Shown here: piece after piece, positions 51,850 to 62,412 of the stretch
Numbering within the stretch: the first letter of the stretch is position 1
How the letters are laid out: each line of letters opens with the position of its first letter
Origin: Atherinomorus stipes
Lineage: Eukaryota; Chordata; Actinopteri; Atheriniformes; Atherinidae
Length of the DNA: 64,000 nucleotides
Reading direction: 5' to 3'
Assembly: GCA_023101725.1 (NCBI GenBank)
Contig: JALJCO010007048.1
Span: 310,001-374,000 of the forward strand
Made by a program: the position numbers and the translations under genes
Notes under the pieces: model-generated
Databases searched by the model: none
What the model was told of the DNA's origin: nothing
What the model saw: only the letters and a program-made list of their open reading frames with translations

Positions 51850-52726
51850 AGGAATAATTCACCCTCAGAATGATTTAACTTTATTTTTCACTTACCCTGA
51901 TGGTGAGCAAGACTTTGGACCACTTTTTTAATTTGTCAAATGCACCCGGAGATCAGGACGACTTCTCGTTTCCCCCCAATGGAGTTCCCCAGGGTCCGAG
52001 CCAAAAAGGTCCATAAAAGTCCACAAAAAATTGTCAATATTCCTCCATACTGCTCGTCCCATGTAATCCAAGTGTCCTGAGTGGGTAGCGTCCAGAATTT
52101 ACCCAAAACGACGTCATTTACTATACTTTTAGAGCCTAAAAAGGAGTATTGTTTACTTCCGCGAAGCGCGCACATGCGCGGTCACGAAACTACGGAAGCC
52201 TCAGCGTTCAGAGCCTACTCTGCCGATAATGAAAGCTTAGAAGAAGAAATTCACTGTTTACATTGTAGTAAGAGCGCGAGAGCTCTAGACAAACCGGGAC
52301 AAACACAGGGGTTGGATATTGATTTAAAACAATGAAAGAAAGAAAAAGAGAACACGCGATCTCGTCTGCTGTGGCTTCCGTAGTTTCGTGAATGCGCATC
52401 GGCGTGCTTGCTAGGCATGCGATGTAGTATTGTTTAGACTCTAAAAATATACTAAATGGCGTAGTTTCAAGAAAATTCTGGACACTACCCATCTCAGGGC
52501 ACTTGGATTACATGGGACGAGCAGTATGGAGGAATATTGACAATTTTTTGTGGACTTTTATGGACCTCTTTGGCTCGGACCCCGGCGACCTCCGTTGGGG
52601 GAAAAAAGAAGTGGTCCTGATCTCTGGCTGCATTTGACATATTAAAAAAAAAGTGGTCCAGAGTCTTGCTCACCATCAGGGTAAGTGGAAAATAAAGTTA
52701 AATCATTCTGTGGGTGAAATATTCCT
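51850..52726. mobile_element. TTAA-flanked foldback element (~350-bp inverted arms)
   Basis: Flanked by TTAA (51846-51849 and 52727-52730). Ends AGGAATAATTCACCC and GGGTGAAATATTCCT. The inverted arms cover about 51850-52205 and 52370-52726, for example TGGTGAGCAAGACTTTGGAC against GTCCAGAGTCTTGCTCACCA, leaving a ~165-bp loop. There is no transposase. The TTAA sites fit piggyBac/Kolobok-type mobilisation. Confidence 0.9.
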
Positions 52727-52744
52727 TTAACCCAGAATGAAAAA

Positions 52745-53115
52745 TCATAATGAAGAAGAAAAGTGATTTAAGTTACTTTGAATGTGGCATGGTTGTTGGT
52801 CTGAGTATTTACTGGGATTTTCACCCACCACCATCTCTAGGGCTTCCAGAGAATGGTCTGACGAAGACTAAACATCCAGTGAGCATCAGTTGTCTGGACC
52901 AGAATACAGCAGAAGACCAGACCAGGTACCACTCCTGTTGGCTAAGAACAGGAAAACTGAGGCTACAATTCACACAGACTCACCAGAACTGGACAACAGA
53001 AGATGGAGAAACGTTGCTGGTCTGATGAGTCCCCATTTCAGCTCCACATTCAGATGCTAGGCTCAGAATTTGCTGGAAACATCATGAAAGCATGGATCCA
53101 TCCTGCCGTTGGATC
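52745..53115 (+). pseudogene. Tc1-like transposase fragment
   Basis: Reads SDLSYFECGMVVGLS at the start, then DQNTAEDQT, and HQNWTTEDGETLLV followed in the next frame by DES-like sequence. These are hallmarks of a widespread fish Tc1 element (the DNA-binding start and the first catalytic-Asp region). Later sequence ('catgaaagcatggatccatcctgcc') also fits. Internal deletions have removed the middle. Confidence 0.7.
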
Positions 53116-53212
53116 AAATCTTCATCTCTGAATGTGGAGTCATCATCAATTATGCTGGAGACCAGCACAGGAGGAGGTGCCAGGCTGGAGAGCAGCAAGA
53201 GGAGGTGCCAAG

Positions 53213-54135
53213 ATCAAGATTAACTTTATTGTCTCTCAAAGAGAGACATTTTTATTGGGTCATTCGACCATGCTGCAGCCACAATGCACATATGTGCTCA
53301 GTACACAAACAATAAAAGCATAAAAACACATACAAAACCCGTGCCAGAAGGGGAAAATATGGTACTGTCATTGTGTATAGATGTAAGTACATACATGTGC
53401 TGTCTAAACCATAAATAAATAACCCCATAAAAAGTAGTAACAGAATTAAAAAAAACAATTTAGTAAAGAGCAGATCAGTAAACTGCTAAGCTGTGAGGAA
53501 GACGCAAAAGGCTCTGGTCTTATCTAGCCTTATTTACCAATTTAATAGCCATGGGAACAAAGGAATTCTTAAGTCTGTTCAGTCTGCAATGAGGAACCCT
53601 AAATCTTCTACCAGATGGTTGCAGCTCAAACTCACTGTACAGATATGTGATGAGTCATTGATTATCTGATGGGCTAGTTGCAGAGTGGCTAGTTCATGGA
53701 TCTTCTGACTGAGCCGAGCTCTTTGAAAGCCATAATTTTTCCTGCAGCATTAATTAGCTGAGCTAGTTTATTTTTTAGCTACACTGACAGATAACAGAAT
53801 CAAGCTTTAATGCTGTACCTAACTAGGCTTTCTAAAACTGCTCTGTGAAAAATTAGCATTAATATTTCGTTAACACCATTGAGTATTAAATGGCAAAGGA
53901 AATGCAACCATTGGTGTAACCTGCAGCAGATACTGTCGACATGCGTGCTCCAGGTGAGTGCGTTGCCAAGAAAGACACCCAGATATTTATACGACTGCAC
54001 CTGGGCAATGGCTTGGCTGTGGTTGACCACAGCCGGGGATCAAACACCATTTCCTCTGTTCACATTTAAAACCAGATGGTTATCATCATCAGTTCACAAA
54101 CCTCTGAATTTCCACAAAGTATTTAGATATTCAGA
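53213..54135 (-). mobile_element. LINE fragment (reverse transcriptase ORF 3' end and UTR), - strand
   Basis: The - strand ORF 53800-54030 contains SYKYLGVFLGNALTWSTHVDSI and FHRAVLESLVRYS, typical of the segment after the reverse transcriptase core in fish non-LTR elements. Downstream on the - strand the UTR runs to 'gagagacaataaagttaatc' at 53213-53235. It is 5' truncated at about 54135. Flanking 'aggaggtgcc' sequence on both sides suggests insertion into a local repeat. Confidence 0.7.
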
Positions 54136-54873
54136 TACCAGGCTGGGGACAAGTTGTAGGAGGTGCCGAGCTGGAAACCCAGGAGGAGGTGACAGGCTAG
54201 TTGCTCCTCTCCATGTTACTGAGACTCCTGCTAAATGAATAAAATGATGCCTCGTCTCTTTAGACTTGAATCATCTCCTGGAGTATAAACATCATCTAGC
54301 AGGAGGTAATAGAATCAGCTGTTTGGCATCGGCAGAGAAGATCTGGCCAGTGTTTCATGAAAACAACCCACACACTTACCTCTGCCGCTCATCCCATAGA
54401 TGCATTTTCCTCACTAATTTAGCAACATTTAAAAGAGAAATAAACACAAGTTTTAAAATGTAGAATATTTATTGCAGAGATATTGTTTCAGCAACAACAA
54501 CAAAAATTAAACACACATTTCCTTACTATTTGTGCAAAGTTTAGTTCCCCAAACTCTCAAAAGAAACAAGCTAACAATGCTCTACCAGCTAAACGTCTCA
54601 CATCCAGCTCGTAGGCCTCTGGTTGCTGCTCTGTCATTTTTAAATAGGAAAGTCTCAATGACAACATATCAATTAATTTCAAAAGCAAACATTTAGATAC
54701 AAGTTGCCCATATAACCAACAGTTCTTAACAATAGCCTGTACAACACACAATGAATTGACCATAGGAGAAATCTGGGGTTTACGGGGGAATCATAACATC
54801 ATTCTTCAACTATGTATTAAAACCTGCCAACCAGCTGGAACAGGACTCCCACCTTCATGTCTGGGGTCCTAAA
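54136..54873. other. intergenic, no feature recognised
   Basis: AT-rich sequence with no recognisable domain in its short ORFs. Confidence 0.4.
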
Positions 54874-54989
54874 TAGGGATGTCAAGATTATGGATTTTCT
54901 ACATAGCCTACGATTATTGTCTGAGAAATAATCACAGTTTTACTATTATTATGATTATTACAGTATATCTTAACTTCAGCAGCACTATC

Positions 54990-55195
54990 AGTCTTGCCCT
55001 GAATGTGTTTGTGAATTTGAAAAGATAAAAATTAATTTGTACTTTAGGATTGCGCATTTGAGCATTTACCTTAACTTTAGCGTACAAAGCTGGGTGGTTA
55101 TCACTTAGGTGCTGAAACATGTTGGAAGCATTTCCTCCTTTCACAGCAACTTTCTTATTGCATGATTTGCAGGCTGGCGAGCCGTCCTCTGCGAT
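54990..55195 (-). pseudogene. BED zinc-finger remnant of a hAT transposase
   Basis: The - strand reads EDGSPACKSCNKKVAVKGGN and continues ASNMFQHLSDNHPALYAKVK. C-x2-C followed by H-x4-H within this spacing is the BED-type finger that sits at the N-terminus of hAT transposases. The frame continues only to ~54932, and the catalytic RNase H-like and dimerisation regions are absent. It belongs to the surrounding 4.35-kb hAT element. Confidence 0.82.
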
Positions 55196-55253
55196 GAAAC
55201 CTTGTTTATTGTTTTAAAGCCAAATAATTCGCACACAGATCATTTCATGCTTT

Positions 55254-56055
55254 TTCGATACGGAGGACCATCGTATTTTAATTACACGCCTTGAGAATTG
55301 GGTGGGGATATGTGGTGTTGCCTTAGATTGGTTTAAATCCTACTTGGCTAAGAGGACTTTTTCCATGAAACAAAGCCAGTACCAGTCCTCCTCTGCTCCA
55401 TTGTCATATGGTGTCCCCCAGGGGTCCATTCTTGGCCCACTGTTGTTTTCCCTTTATCTCCTACAGTACCTCGAGATTAGTCAGAAAACACAGATGTCCT
55501 TTTCACTTATATGCTGATGACACACAGATTTGTGTGCCATTGAATCACAGGGACCCATCCTCTTCATTAAATACTTTGTTGGCTTGCCTTGATGAAGTTA
55601 AAGCTTGGATGGCTTTGAACTTTATACATTTTCATGAAAGTAAGACTGAGGTCATGGTTTTTAGTCTTGATGCTCACTCGTCCCGTCCCATTGACCTAGG
55701 CCCTTTGGCCCAGCATGCTAAACCCATTGTCACCAGCATCGGTGTCCTGCTGGACAACACTATGACTCTTGACATGCAGGTGAAGGTTGTGGTTAAAGCC
55801 AGTTTCTTTCAGTTGAGGAATTTAGCTAAAGCAAAACATTTCTTATCAAGACATAACTTTGAAATAGTGATACATGCTTTTATTACTTCAAAGCTCGATT
55901 ATCGTAATGCTCTCTTGATTGGGGTATCCCAGAAACATTTGTCCCGTCTTCAGCTGGTGCAAAATGCTGTGGCTCACTTGCTGACTGGTGCTCGAAGGAG
56001 AGAGAGCATATATCTCCAGTTTTAGCGTCACTGCACTGGCTGTCTGTTGTTTTTA
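55254..56055 (+). pseudogene. L2/CR1-like LINE reverse transcriptase fragment
   Basis: Begins FDTEDHRILITRLENWVGI, then LDWFKSYL, the GVPQGSILGPLLFSLYLL motif, and after a frameshift near 55490 YADDTQICVPL with the catalytic YADD. It continues to KTEVMVFS and the thumb/connection region, with SRLQLVQNAVAHLLTGARR near the end. 5' truncated and frameshifted, so inactive. Confidence 0.9.
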
Positions 56056-56258
56056 GGTGCAGGCGCGGAGGACGGGGATTCGAACCCAGGTTCAAATCCC
56101 CGTCACGCCACCCAGGCGAACCACTGTAGACCCCTGAGCAAGGTCCTTAACCCCCACCAACTGCTCCTCGGGCTGCTTGAAGTAGCAGCCCATTGCTCTC
56201 TGATACTTCCTGTACAGAGATGGGTAAAATGCAGAGCCCTAATTTCCCCTTAGGGATC
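56056..56258 (+). mobile_element. SINE-like tail next to the LINE
   Basis: 'gggattcgaacccaggttca' resembles a tRNA-type B box. It is followed by 'ctgagcaaggtccttaaccc' and 'agcagcccattgctctc', the widespread fish SINE body also seen at 38925. Its far end is interrupted at 56259 by a TTAA-flanked element. Confidence 0.65.
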
Positions 56259-56262
56259 TTAA

Positions 56263-57370
56263 AGGAGCTACATCATGCTTTTCAAACGTTCCAAAAGTCA
56301 AATACAGGCATTCATAAGCTAAATATGTTCCCATCGCTACAATAGAAACTAATTTGGCTTTAAAAATTCGTTTTTTTATGCGTCTAATTTCCAACACGGA
56401 AGTAAGATGGCTGACTGTCCTGAACCACGGAGCTCTCGACCAATTGCAACATGTTTTACGCCCATTTCATTACGCCCCCCGGAAAAGACACTGATTGTGA
56501 AGGGTTACAGAATTGTTCTTAACACCGGCAGCACTTACATGGATGCTATTTGTAAACATTGATGGATAATAGGACTCCGATCGACAAGATAAAACGGACC
56601 AGCTTGTTATGGAACTGTATGCGCTCGACCCAGAGTCTGATATGGAGTTTGAAGTACACGCAGTACCACAGAAGTACCACAGAGACCCCTGACAAGTAAG
56701 TAAATTAGCGAACAAATCATAGGCTAAAGGTTAGCATTGAGCTGAGAGATGTGTTTCACTCACCGGTGTTGTTGTCTGTCCAAGCGCGTTTTTATGGTGG
56801 GAACTGCGTCAGGTTTCAGAAGTAATCCCAGAGAAAAAAGACTTTACTGCCCGAGATTCATGAAGTTGTCAGGAGTGAAGTTCACACACAAAGTTAAGGT
56901 TTTCTTTCTGCTCCTGAAGTTATAATCCAACCACTTCTGGCAAGGTTCGTCCAGTACAACAAATAAACTCCCACGCTGAACGCAACCGCATTTTTCCCAA
57001 CTTGCTGTCCTCTAGTTAAAAAAAAAAAATTCTCCTGAACTCTGGAGCAAACGTCTGATAGCTGATGGCTGTTTGTCTCTGAGGAAATCTTCCTGCAGAC
57101 TGTTAGTTTCTTCCTCAGAGCGTGTGTGTATAGGATTCTCTGAGTTTCTGTTCAACAAAGAGGGCGTCTTGCTATGATGCTGCGCGTGCGTGTTTGTCGC
57201 TTCGTACACCGGTGGTCAGTCAAGCTACAGCTTGGCCTGAATATTCATATAAATTACTCAAATATGCACAAATGAAGAAAAAAACGACTTAAATGAAGTT
57301 TTTTATGAGGAAATAACAAAGTGACATGCTGAAAAGCTCTTAAAAGTCCATTTTTCATGGTAGGGCTTCT
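56263..57370. mobile_element. TTAA-flanked non-autonomous element
   Basis: Between TTAA at 56259-56262 and 57371-57374. Ends AGGAGCTACATCATG and, inverted from the right, AGAAGCCCTACCATG match imperfectly. 1108 bp with no transposase. It sits in the SINE tail inside the hAT element. Confidence 0.65.
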
Positions 57371-57374
57371 TTAA

Positions 57375-58323
57375 CAGTATATATATATATATATAAAAAG
57401 ACGTGTCAGGTAAAAGGTTGAATATGGAATACGGACAGAACAGCGACATCACGTGTGTCTAGGTTGTAGTTGCAACAGCAGAAAAAAAACTCCAGCCGCT
57501 GGGATGTCAGGCTCGCTGCCAATACGCAAGTGACCAACAGTCTGCAGCATGCCCAACATGTAACGCACAGGAGTTTATAACTGACAGCTAACGTTAGCCA
57601 AGTTAGCAAACAAGTTAGCTTACCGATCCAAGAGGAAAGTCACCATTTCCGTGTTTTGATGCCGTAGAAAATGTTTATGTGGGTCCATTTAGTGTAGGCC
57701 ATAGCTAAATTTACTCCAGGTTTTGCTTAACTGAATATCCCTTCGGGGATGAATGAAGTATTTTTCATTTCATTTATCTCAGGTCACTCCTCCTCAGAAA
57801 CAGATAGCAACATCTCCAGGGTTCTGAAGCAGCTGCTTCACTCGCCGTCTCCACTGTTACCCCTGTACCAGCCTAACTGTGCCCAACATTTTGTTGCCAC
57901 GCAGAGATTGTATTTGGCAACCCACAATGGTGGTGTGTATTGGCTTATAGACGTAAATAAAATGCATCGAACCCGTAAAAATTTATTTTATAATTATTTT
58001 TAGGCTAAATATAATTTTTCTAGGAAATGTTGTACCTTCATTCTGTACCCCCCCCCCCCCAAACGACCTGTGGAGGTTTTTTTTTTTTTTAAATATAGCT
58101 TTTAATAAAAATGTTTCATATTCAACCTTATAATGATCACTCTAAAGCCCTGTTTCCACCAGCCGGTCTGGGTTGGGTTGTGCCTACGGTTGCCACCCGT
58201 CCTGTAAAGAACGGAATCGTCCTTTAATTGACAGTTAAACGTTGCATCCTGTATTGGTTCAATTTGTCCCATATTTTCATAAATGTTCAATACACATGTC
58301 TGTTACACATACATAAACATTAA
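57375..58323. other. interior of the 4.35-kb hAT element, otherwise unassigned
   Basis: Contains a short (AT)n run near 57378-57395, a LINE-type tail at 57735-57775, a C11-like run near 58050 and a T-run near 58079. An 84-codon ORF at 57749-58003 has no recognised domain. Confidence 0.4.
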
Positions 58324-58855
58324 AGGTATAGTCCGAAGTTCCCCCCGTAAAAAAAAAACCGTTGAGCAAGTGAAATCTGTCTCAAAACCCGCCTTTGGGC
58401 CTCTACTCCCATGCCATGGTGCGTTTGAATGCAACTCTCTCTCCCCCTGCTTGTAATTTGCTCTTTTGTATTGTTTTGGTCTGGACGGGATGTTTCTGGG
58501 TAGAGATTTCTGTTCATATCGGCAGCCAATGACAGAGCTAAGAGCATGACGCTGTGTGGAAATAAGCTCATGATTGGAGCAGACGCCAGTCACTCAAACT
58601 CTCGCAGTAAAAAAAAAAAAGAAAGAAAGAAAACACTGTGGATGCACCGAAGAAAAGGTAAGAGCTTCAGATAATGCACTTTGGAAAACCAGGGTTAATA
58701 ATCATTTGGCTTGTACCTGCTTCTTAGCTCTGAAGGAGAAGCCTGAAGTTAAATAGGCTAGCTAGAACGAGGCGGCCATTAGCCTGAGAGGGAGGAGAGC
58801 TAAGTTTAAATACTGTTTGCAAACAGAAACGCTGGAGGGACTTCGGACTCTACCT
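58324..58855. mobile_element. TTAA-flanked MITE
   Basis: Between TTAA at 58320-58323 and 58856-58859. The ends AGGTATAGTCCGAAGTTCCC and, inverted from the right, AGGTAGAGTCCGAAGTCCCT are clear inverted repeats. 532 bp, no coding content. Confidence 0.88.
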
Positions 58856-59389
58856 TTAAATTTAACAGTAATGAGCAAAATAAAACAATGTTTAAAGGAG
58901 AACTCGGTAACATTTTCACCTCAATAAATGTTTTTAAGCAAGCATAAACAGGCAAACAGGCGAGACTGCAGCATTACTACCATCAGTAGATGACAGTAAT
59001 GTGCCTCAAACGTATCTAGTCTACCAAACGCAACAAGGAAGAAGAGAAGAAGCAGAAGTTGGGCAACTTTGTTTTTGTTCCGGGCCTGTTGCGCCGATCT
59101 GCTTTAAAAATTCAGGCACAATTTATTCTATAAAATGATGATATATAGGAAGCTTTGTGATTATCAATCATACATTTTTATTACCGTGATTAATAGTGAA
59201 AACAAATAATTGTGAGATCCCTAGTCCTAAACACACTTGAGTCAGTTTAACATAGAAGTTTTAGTTAGACTGGGCCCAGAAAAAAAGAGACCAGTCCCAG
59301 CTGTCTCAGGCTGAGTCATAGCCAGAGGAGTGTGTGCTAGTGTGAGCTCCCAGGCTAGTTATTGTAGGCTCCCTTAATGTACCTCTATG

Positions 59390-59395
59390 TTTATT
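59390..59395 (-). terminator. candidate polyadenylation signal for the TACI-like gene
   Basis: AATAAA on the - strand (TTTATT on +), ~600 bp past the stop codon at 59993. It is the only well-placed candidate I saw between the stop and the hAT element. Confidence 0.4.
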
Positions 59396-59992
59396 AGTAT
59401 TTAAATTTTTGTTTGCATGGTAGCTTGAAGGTGAGGGACAGATCTATGTTAAGATGTATCATGGTGAAGCTGACGGGGGGAGGGGGGTTATTACTTCAGG
59501 AAATTGTGTAAACGTGGGAAAATACTACAAGAACATAACAGCGCAAGCGTTCAGGTTTCATCATCATCCCCTTAACCTCTGTTGTTTCAGTCATATTTGG
59601 CCATTCCAGTTTTCCAGACCTTTAGAGAATACTTGTAGACCTCACCCCACTGCTGCCTCCTCCTGGACCTTCAGGCCAGAAGTGTATAGACTCTTTGTTA
59701 AAGACAGGACCCCCTTGGAGTTGAGCTCTGTGGAAGGTGGTTTGCTGGTTGAATGACTGAGGTGTTCTCATTGGTCTTTGGGCGTCTTGGCCAAGCATTC
59801 TCAGATCAGTGAAACAGTGCACACACACACGGGTTTCCATTGGGCCTGAGTCATCTGATGGCTCGCGATAGGTAGGCTTGCTTGAAGTTGTTAGAAAATC
59901 TGTAAACAGATTTAGTCAGCGTGGTATAGCAAAGGAATGAAACACAAATAAATACAGTAAGTCCTAATCCAACTAAACTGACTTTACTTCCT

Positions 59993-60312
59993 TTAATCAC
60001 TCATGCACCAACCTTTGGAGCTCCTTCCTGCCTGGTTGCCTGGAAAATCAAACTTCTGCTCTAGCTGGACCACACATTTCTGCTTGTCGTCATCCCCCCG
60101 GATGGGTCCTGTGTCAGACGGCTTGGCCTTGCTGACTTTCAGAAAAACTAACCAGACTAAGAACACGCTACAAAAAAGCAGTGCCATGCAGATGGCCAGG
60201 AGGGAGTACATCAGGATTGTAGACTCATTCAGGCTTGGATGTGTATTGATGTTTGGCATCTGTGTGGACACTTCTGGCAGGAGCCTTTTGATATTCACAG
60301 TCGGTGGTGGAG
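59993..60312 (-). CDS. tnfrsf13b: TACI-like TNF receptor, terminal exon (stalk, membrane segment, cytoplasmic tail)
   Basis: Last exon of a - strand gene with a good acceptor (TTTCTTTTCAG before 60312). It starts in phase 1 and reads PPPTVNIKRLLPEVSTQMPN, a short stalk, then a membrane segment ILMYSLLAICMALLFCSVFL continuing VWLVFLK, then a ~50-residue tail ending QAGRSSKGWCMSD and a stop. The membrane segment aligns with mammalian TACI (Tyr-Ser, two Cys, and Phe-Leu-Lys at the inner boundary). TACI is the BAFF/APRIL receptor on B cells. In mammals TNFRSF13B and COPS3 share a chromosome region with USP22, which supports the call. The Cys-rich domains are not in the window and should lie to the right. 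Another single-pass receptor remains possible. Confidence 0.6.
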
Positions 60313-60484
60313 CTGAAAAGAAATATGAAAATAAAACCTCTAAACTGGCATCCAGTGATCAGAGTTATAAGACTTCTGTTGGACTTCTTTTATATCCAGG
60401 ACAACGTTGACTTGCCTACAGAGATTTACCAGAACAACAAGTAATAATTCAATTTCCTATCCAATCCAGTGCTGAGTGACGAAC
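60203..60484. repeat. local duplication unit, right part (copy 1)
   Basis: About 280 bp covering the stalk half of the terminal exon, its acceptor and ~170 bp of intron. It matches 62155-62412 with few differences ('ggcatccagtgatcagagtt', 'gagatttaccagaacaacaa'). Confidence 0.9.
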
Positions 60485-62140
60485 TGAATTCATGTCTGTG
60501 CTGTCAGTTGAGCTATAATAATACACCAACCTACACTGATACATGGTTCCAATGCTCAACAAGCCTACTGCATTGATAAAAATCAAAGATACTGATCAAT
60601 CATCAGAACAGATGTGCCAAAGAAGGATGTGTTTGCTCTAACCACAAACATTTCTTCTTGTATTTTGATGAAATTTGTGGAGAGAAAATCCAGTCATAGT
60701 TTGTTTTTACATGCACATCTGTATCATGTCGGTTAGGACCAGTTTATACCAGCATGCCTATGTAAAGTTGGTTAAAACCGGTTTACACCACTGTTGCCAA
60801 CTTAGCGACTTGTCACTACAGTATATTTTGCTACATTTCAGACTCTTCTAGTACCTTTTAAAAAAGCGACTAGCGACAAATCCAGCAACTTTTTCTGATG
60901 TTCATGGAGACAGATAAAGTTTATATGGCTCTCGGTCCATTCATCAGGTGCTGCCTGCCGTTGGCCCCTCCCTCCCTGTTTCCCGGCACTCATTCACAGT
61001 TCACTCTGTCTGTCCACACCGCACATGAGAAAAATCGACTGTTACAGTGACGCCATTTTGCGACTCCTAGCAACATTTAAGACACGCTAGTGACTTTGCT
61101 CTCCAGAAAATTGGCAGCAGTGGTTTATTGTCACACATCTGCTTCAATTCGGTTAAAGGAAAACTATTTTTTTCAATCTGGACCTTATTTCTAGGAGTTT
61201 ATACGTGCTTTTACTCAGCAGTAAAATTTCTCTTTCACTTTGACTCCTTTGGAAGATATTTCATTGAGTCGCCCTTAGGCGTACATCCATTTAATGGGAG
61301 ACGGGGCAGCCTCTGTACAAGGTATTGTCTGCAGCAAAACTCCTTCATTTCACCAAAACTTTAAATAGAATGTATGAACAAACAAGTACTATTGTCCCTT
61401 GAGTCCAGTTTTAGCTCTCTATTAGTTATTGGGGGCTTTTTCCAAACTCTACAGGCCACACATGCCCCCGATGCGCGCTTCAGCAGTACAGCTGACAGCA
61501 GCTCACAACCCAGACAACAACAAACTGCAATCAACAAAACTTGGACCAGTTTATACTTGGTTGCCAGGGCACTGTTGGGGGCCAGGAGTTTCATTGTGAG
61601 GGGAAACGGCTCTCAGGGCCAATGTAGATGAGTAGCATGGCCCAGACGTGCTATGGTAATATTTTAATCACTTTCTGCTGGCAATGGACCCCCTTCCAGC
61701 ATTCGCCAGTATCACAAAGAACCCACCCCTGAGATTTTTGGCGTTGTCGGCAGGATATCTGCCCTCTGCAGAGGATGTGGGTCTCACTAGTATGATCAGT
61801 GTTTTAATTTCTTGTAGATTTTTCAATTATTTTTTTAAACTGGTATTTTTTCATATAGCCCACCACCTGCACTCTATGTCAGGTGGCCGAGAGAGCGAAG
61901 TGATGAGCCAGAGACCGGCAGCAGGGACAGAGGTGCTGGCGCTTACTAGCAGCTGCAGCTGGTTGGTCAGTTTATACTTTCGCATCTGTGTCAGGTCGGT
62001 AAAGACCAGTTTATACCTGCAAAGCATCTGCATTAGATTGGTTGAGAAACTTTATACTCATGCATTGTCAGTGTTAGCACCTTTTGGTTTATACACGTGT
62101 GGCATCTGCATCAGTTCGGTTAAGGTTGGTTTATACTCAC
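60313..62140 (-). other. intron of the TACI-like gene
   Basis: Introns of the receptor gene on the - strand. No further Cys-rich exon was recognised. The part 61750-62140 recurs at 63665-64000. A degenerate ~40-bp motif 'ggtttatactNgcatctgcatcaggtcggtt' is repeated several times at 61970-62140, with scattered copies at 60690-60790. Confidence 0.5.
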
Positions 62141-62412
62141 ATGGTGTGGACTCTCCCAGGCTTGGATGTGTATTGATGTTTGGCATCTGTGTGGACACTT
62201 CTGGCAGGAGCCTTTTGATAGTCACAGTCGGTGGTGGAGCTGAAAAGACATGAAAATGAAATCTCTAAACTGGCATCCAGTGATCAGAGTTATAAGACTT
62301 CAATTGGACTTCTTTTACAACCAGAACAACGTTGACTTGCCCACAGAGATTTACCAGAACAACAAGTAATAATTCAATTTCTTATCCAATCCAGTGCCGA
62401 GTGACAAACTAA
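61765..62412. repeat. local duplication unit (copy 2)
   Basis: Contains the left part also found at 63670-64000 and the right part also found at 60203-60484. It carries the 99-nt stalk exon in its middle. The LINE at 62412-63668 separates it from copy 3. Confidence 0.85.
62141..62239 (-). CDS. tnfrsf13b: duplicated stalk exon of the TACI-like gene (99 nt, phase 1-1)
   Basis: Near-identical copy of the first part of the terminal exon: PPPTVTIKRLLPEVSTQMPN, then INTHPSLGESTP. It has the same acceptor context (GTCTTTTCAG before 62239) and a strong donor, GTGAGT, at 62135-62140. At 99 nt it starts and ends in phase 1, so it adds 33 codons without disturbing the frame when spliced to the terminal exon. 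There is no stop codon. The alternative is an unused duplicated relic. Transcript evidence would be needed. Confidence 0.5.

Larger units (their letters stand above)
54874..59223. mobile_element. 4.35-kb hAT element with nested insertions
   Basis: Starts TAGGGATGTCAAGATTATGG and ends AATAATTGTGAGATCCCTA (the imperfect inverse). It has a perfect 8-bp duplication GTCCTAAA (54866-54873 and 59224-59231). It contains a BED zinc-finger remnant on the - strand near its left end, and later insertions: a LINE (55254-56055), a SINE-like tail (56056-56258) and two TTAA-flanked elements (56263-57370, 58324-58855). Most of the transposase is missing. Confidence 0.82.

Noticed and set aside
57749..58003. 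84-codon ORF preceded by a possible acceptor
   Set aside because: The apparent acceptor is part of a LINE-type tail. The ORF lies inside a transposon and shows no known domain.
61684..62253. 189-codon + strand ORF
   Set aside because: It overlaps the duplicated stalk exon in antisense and the ~40-bp intronic repeats. The part that recurs at 63681-63941 reflects the DNA duplication, not a conserved protein.
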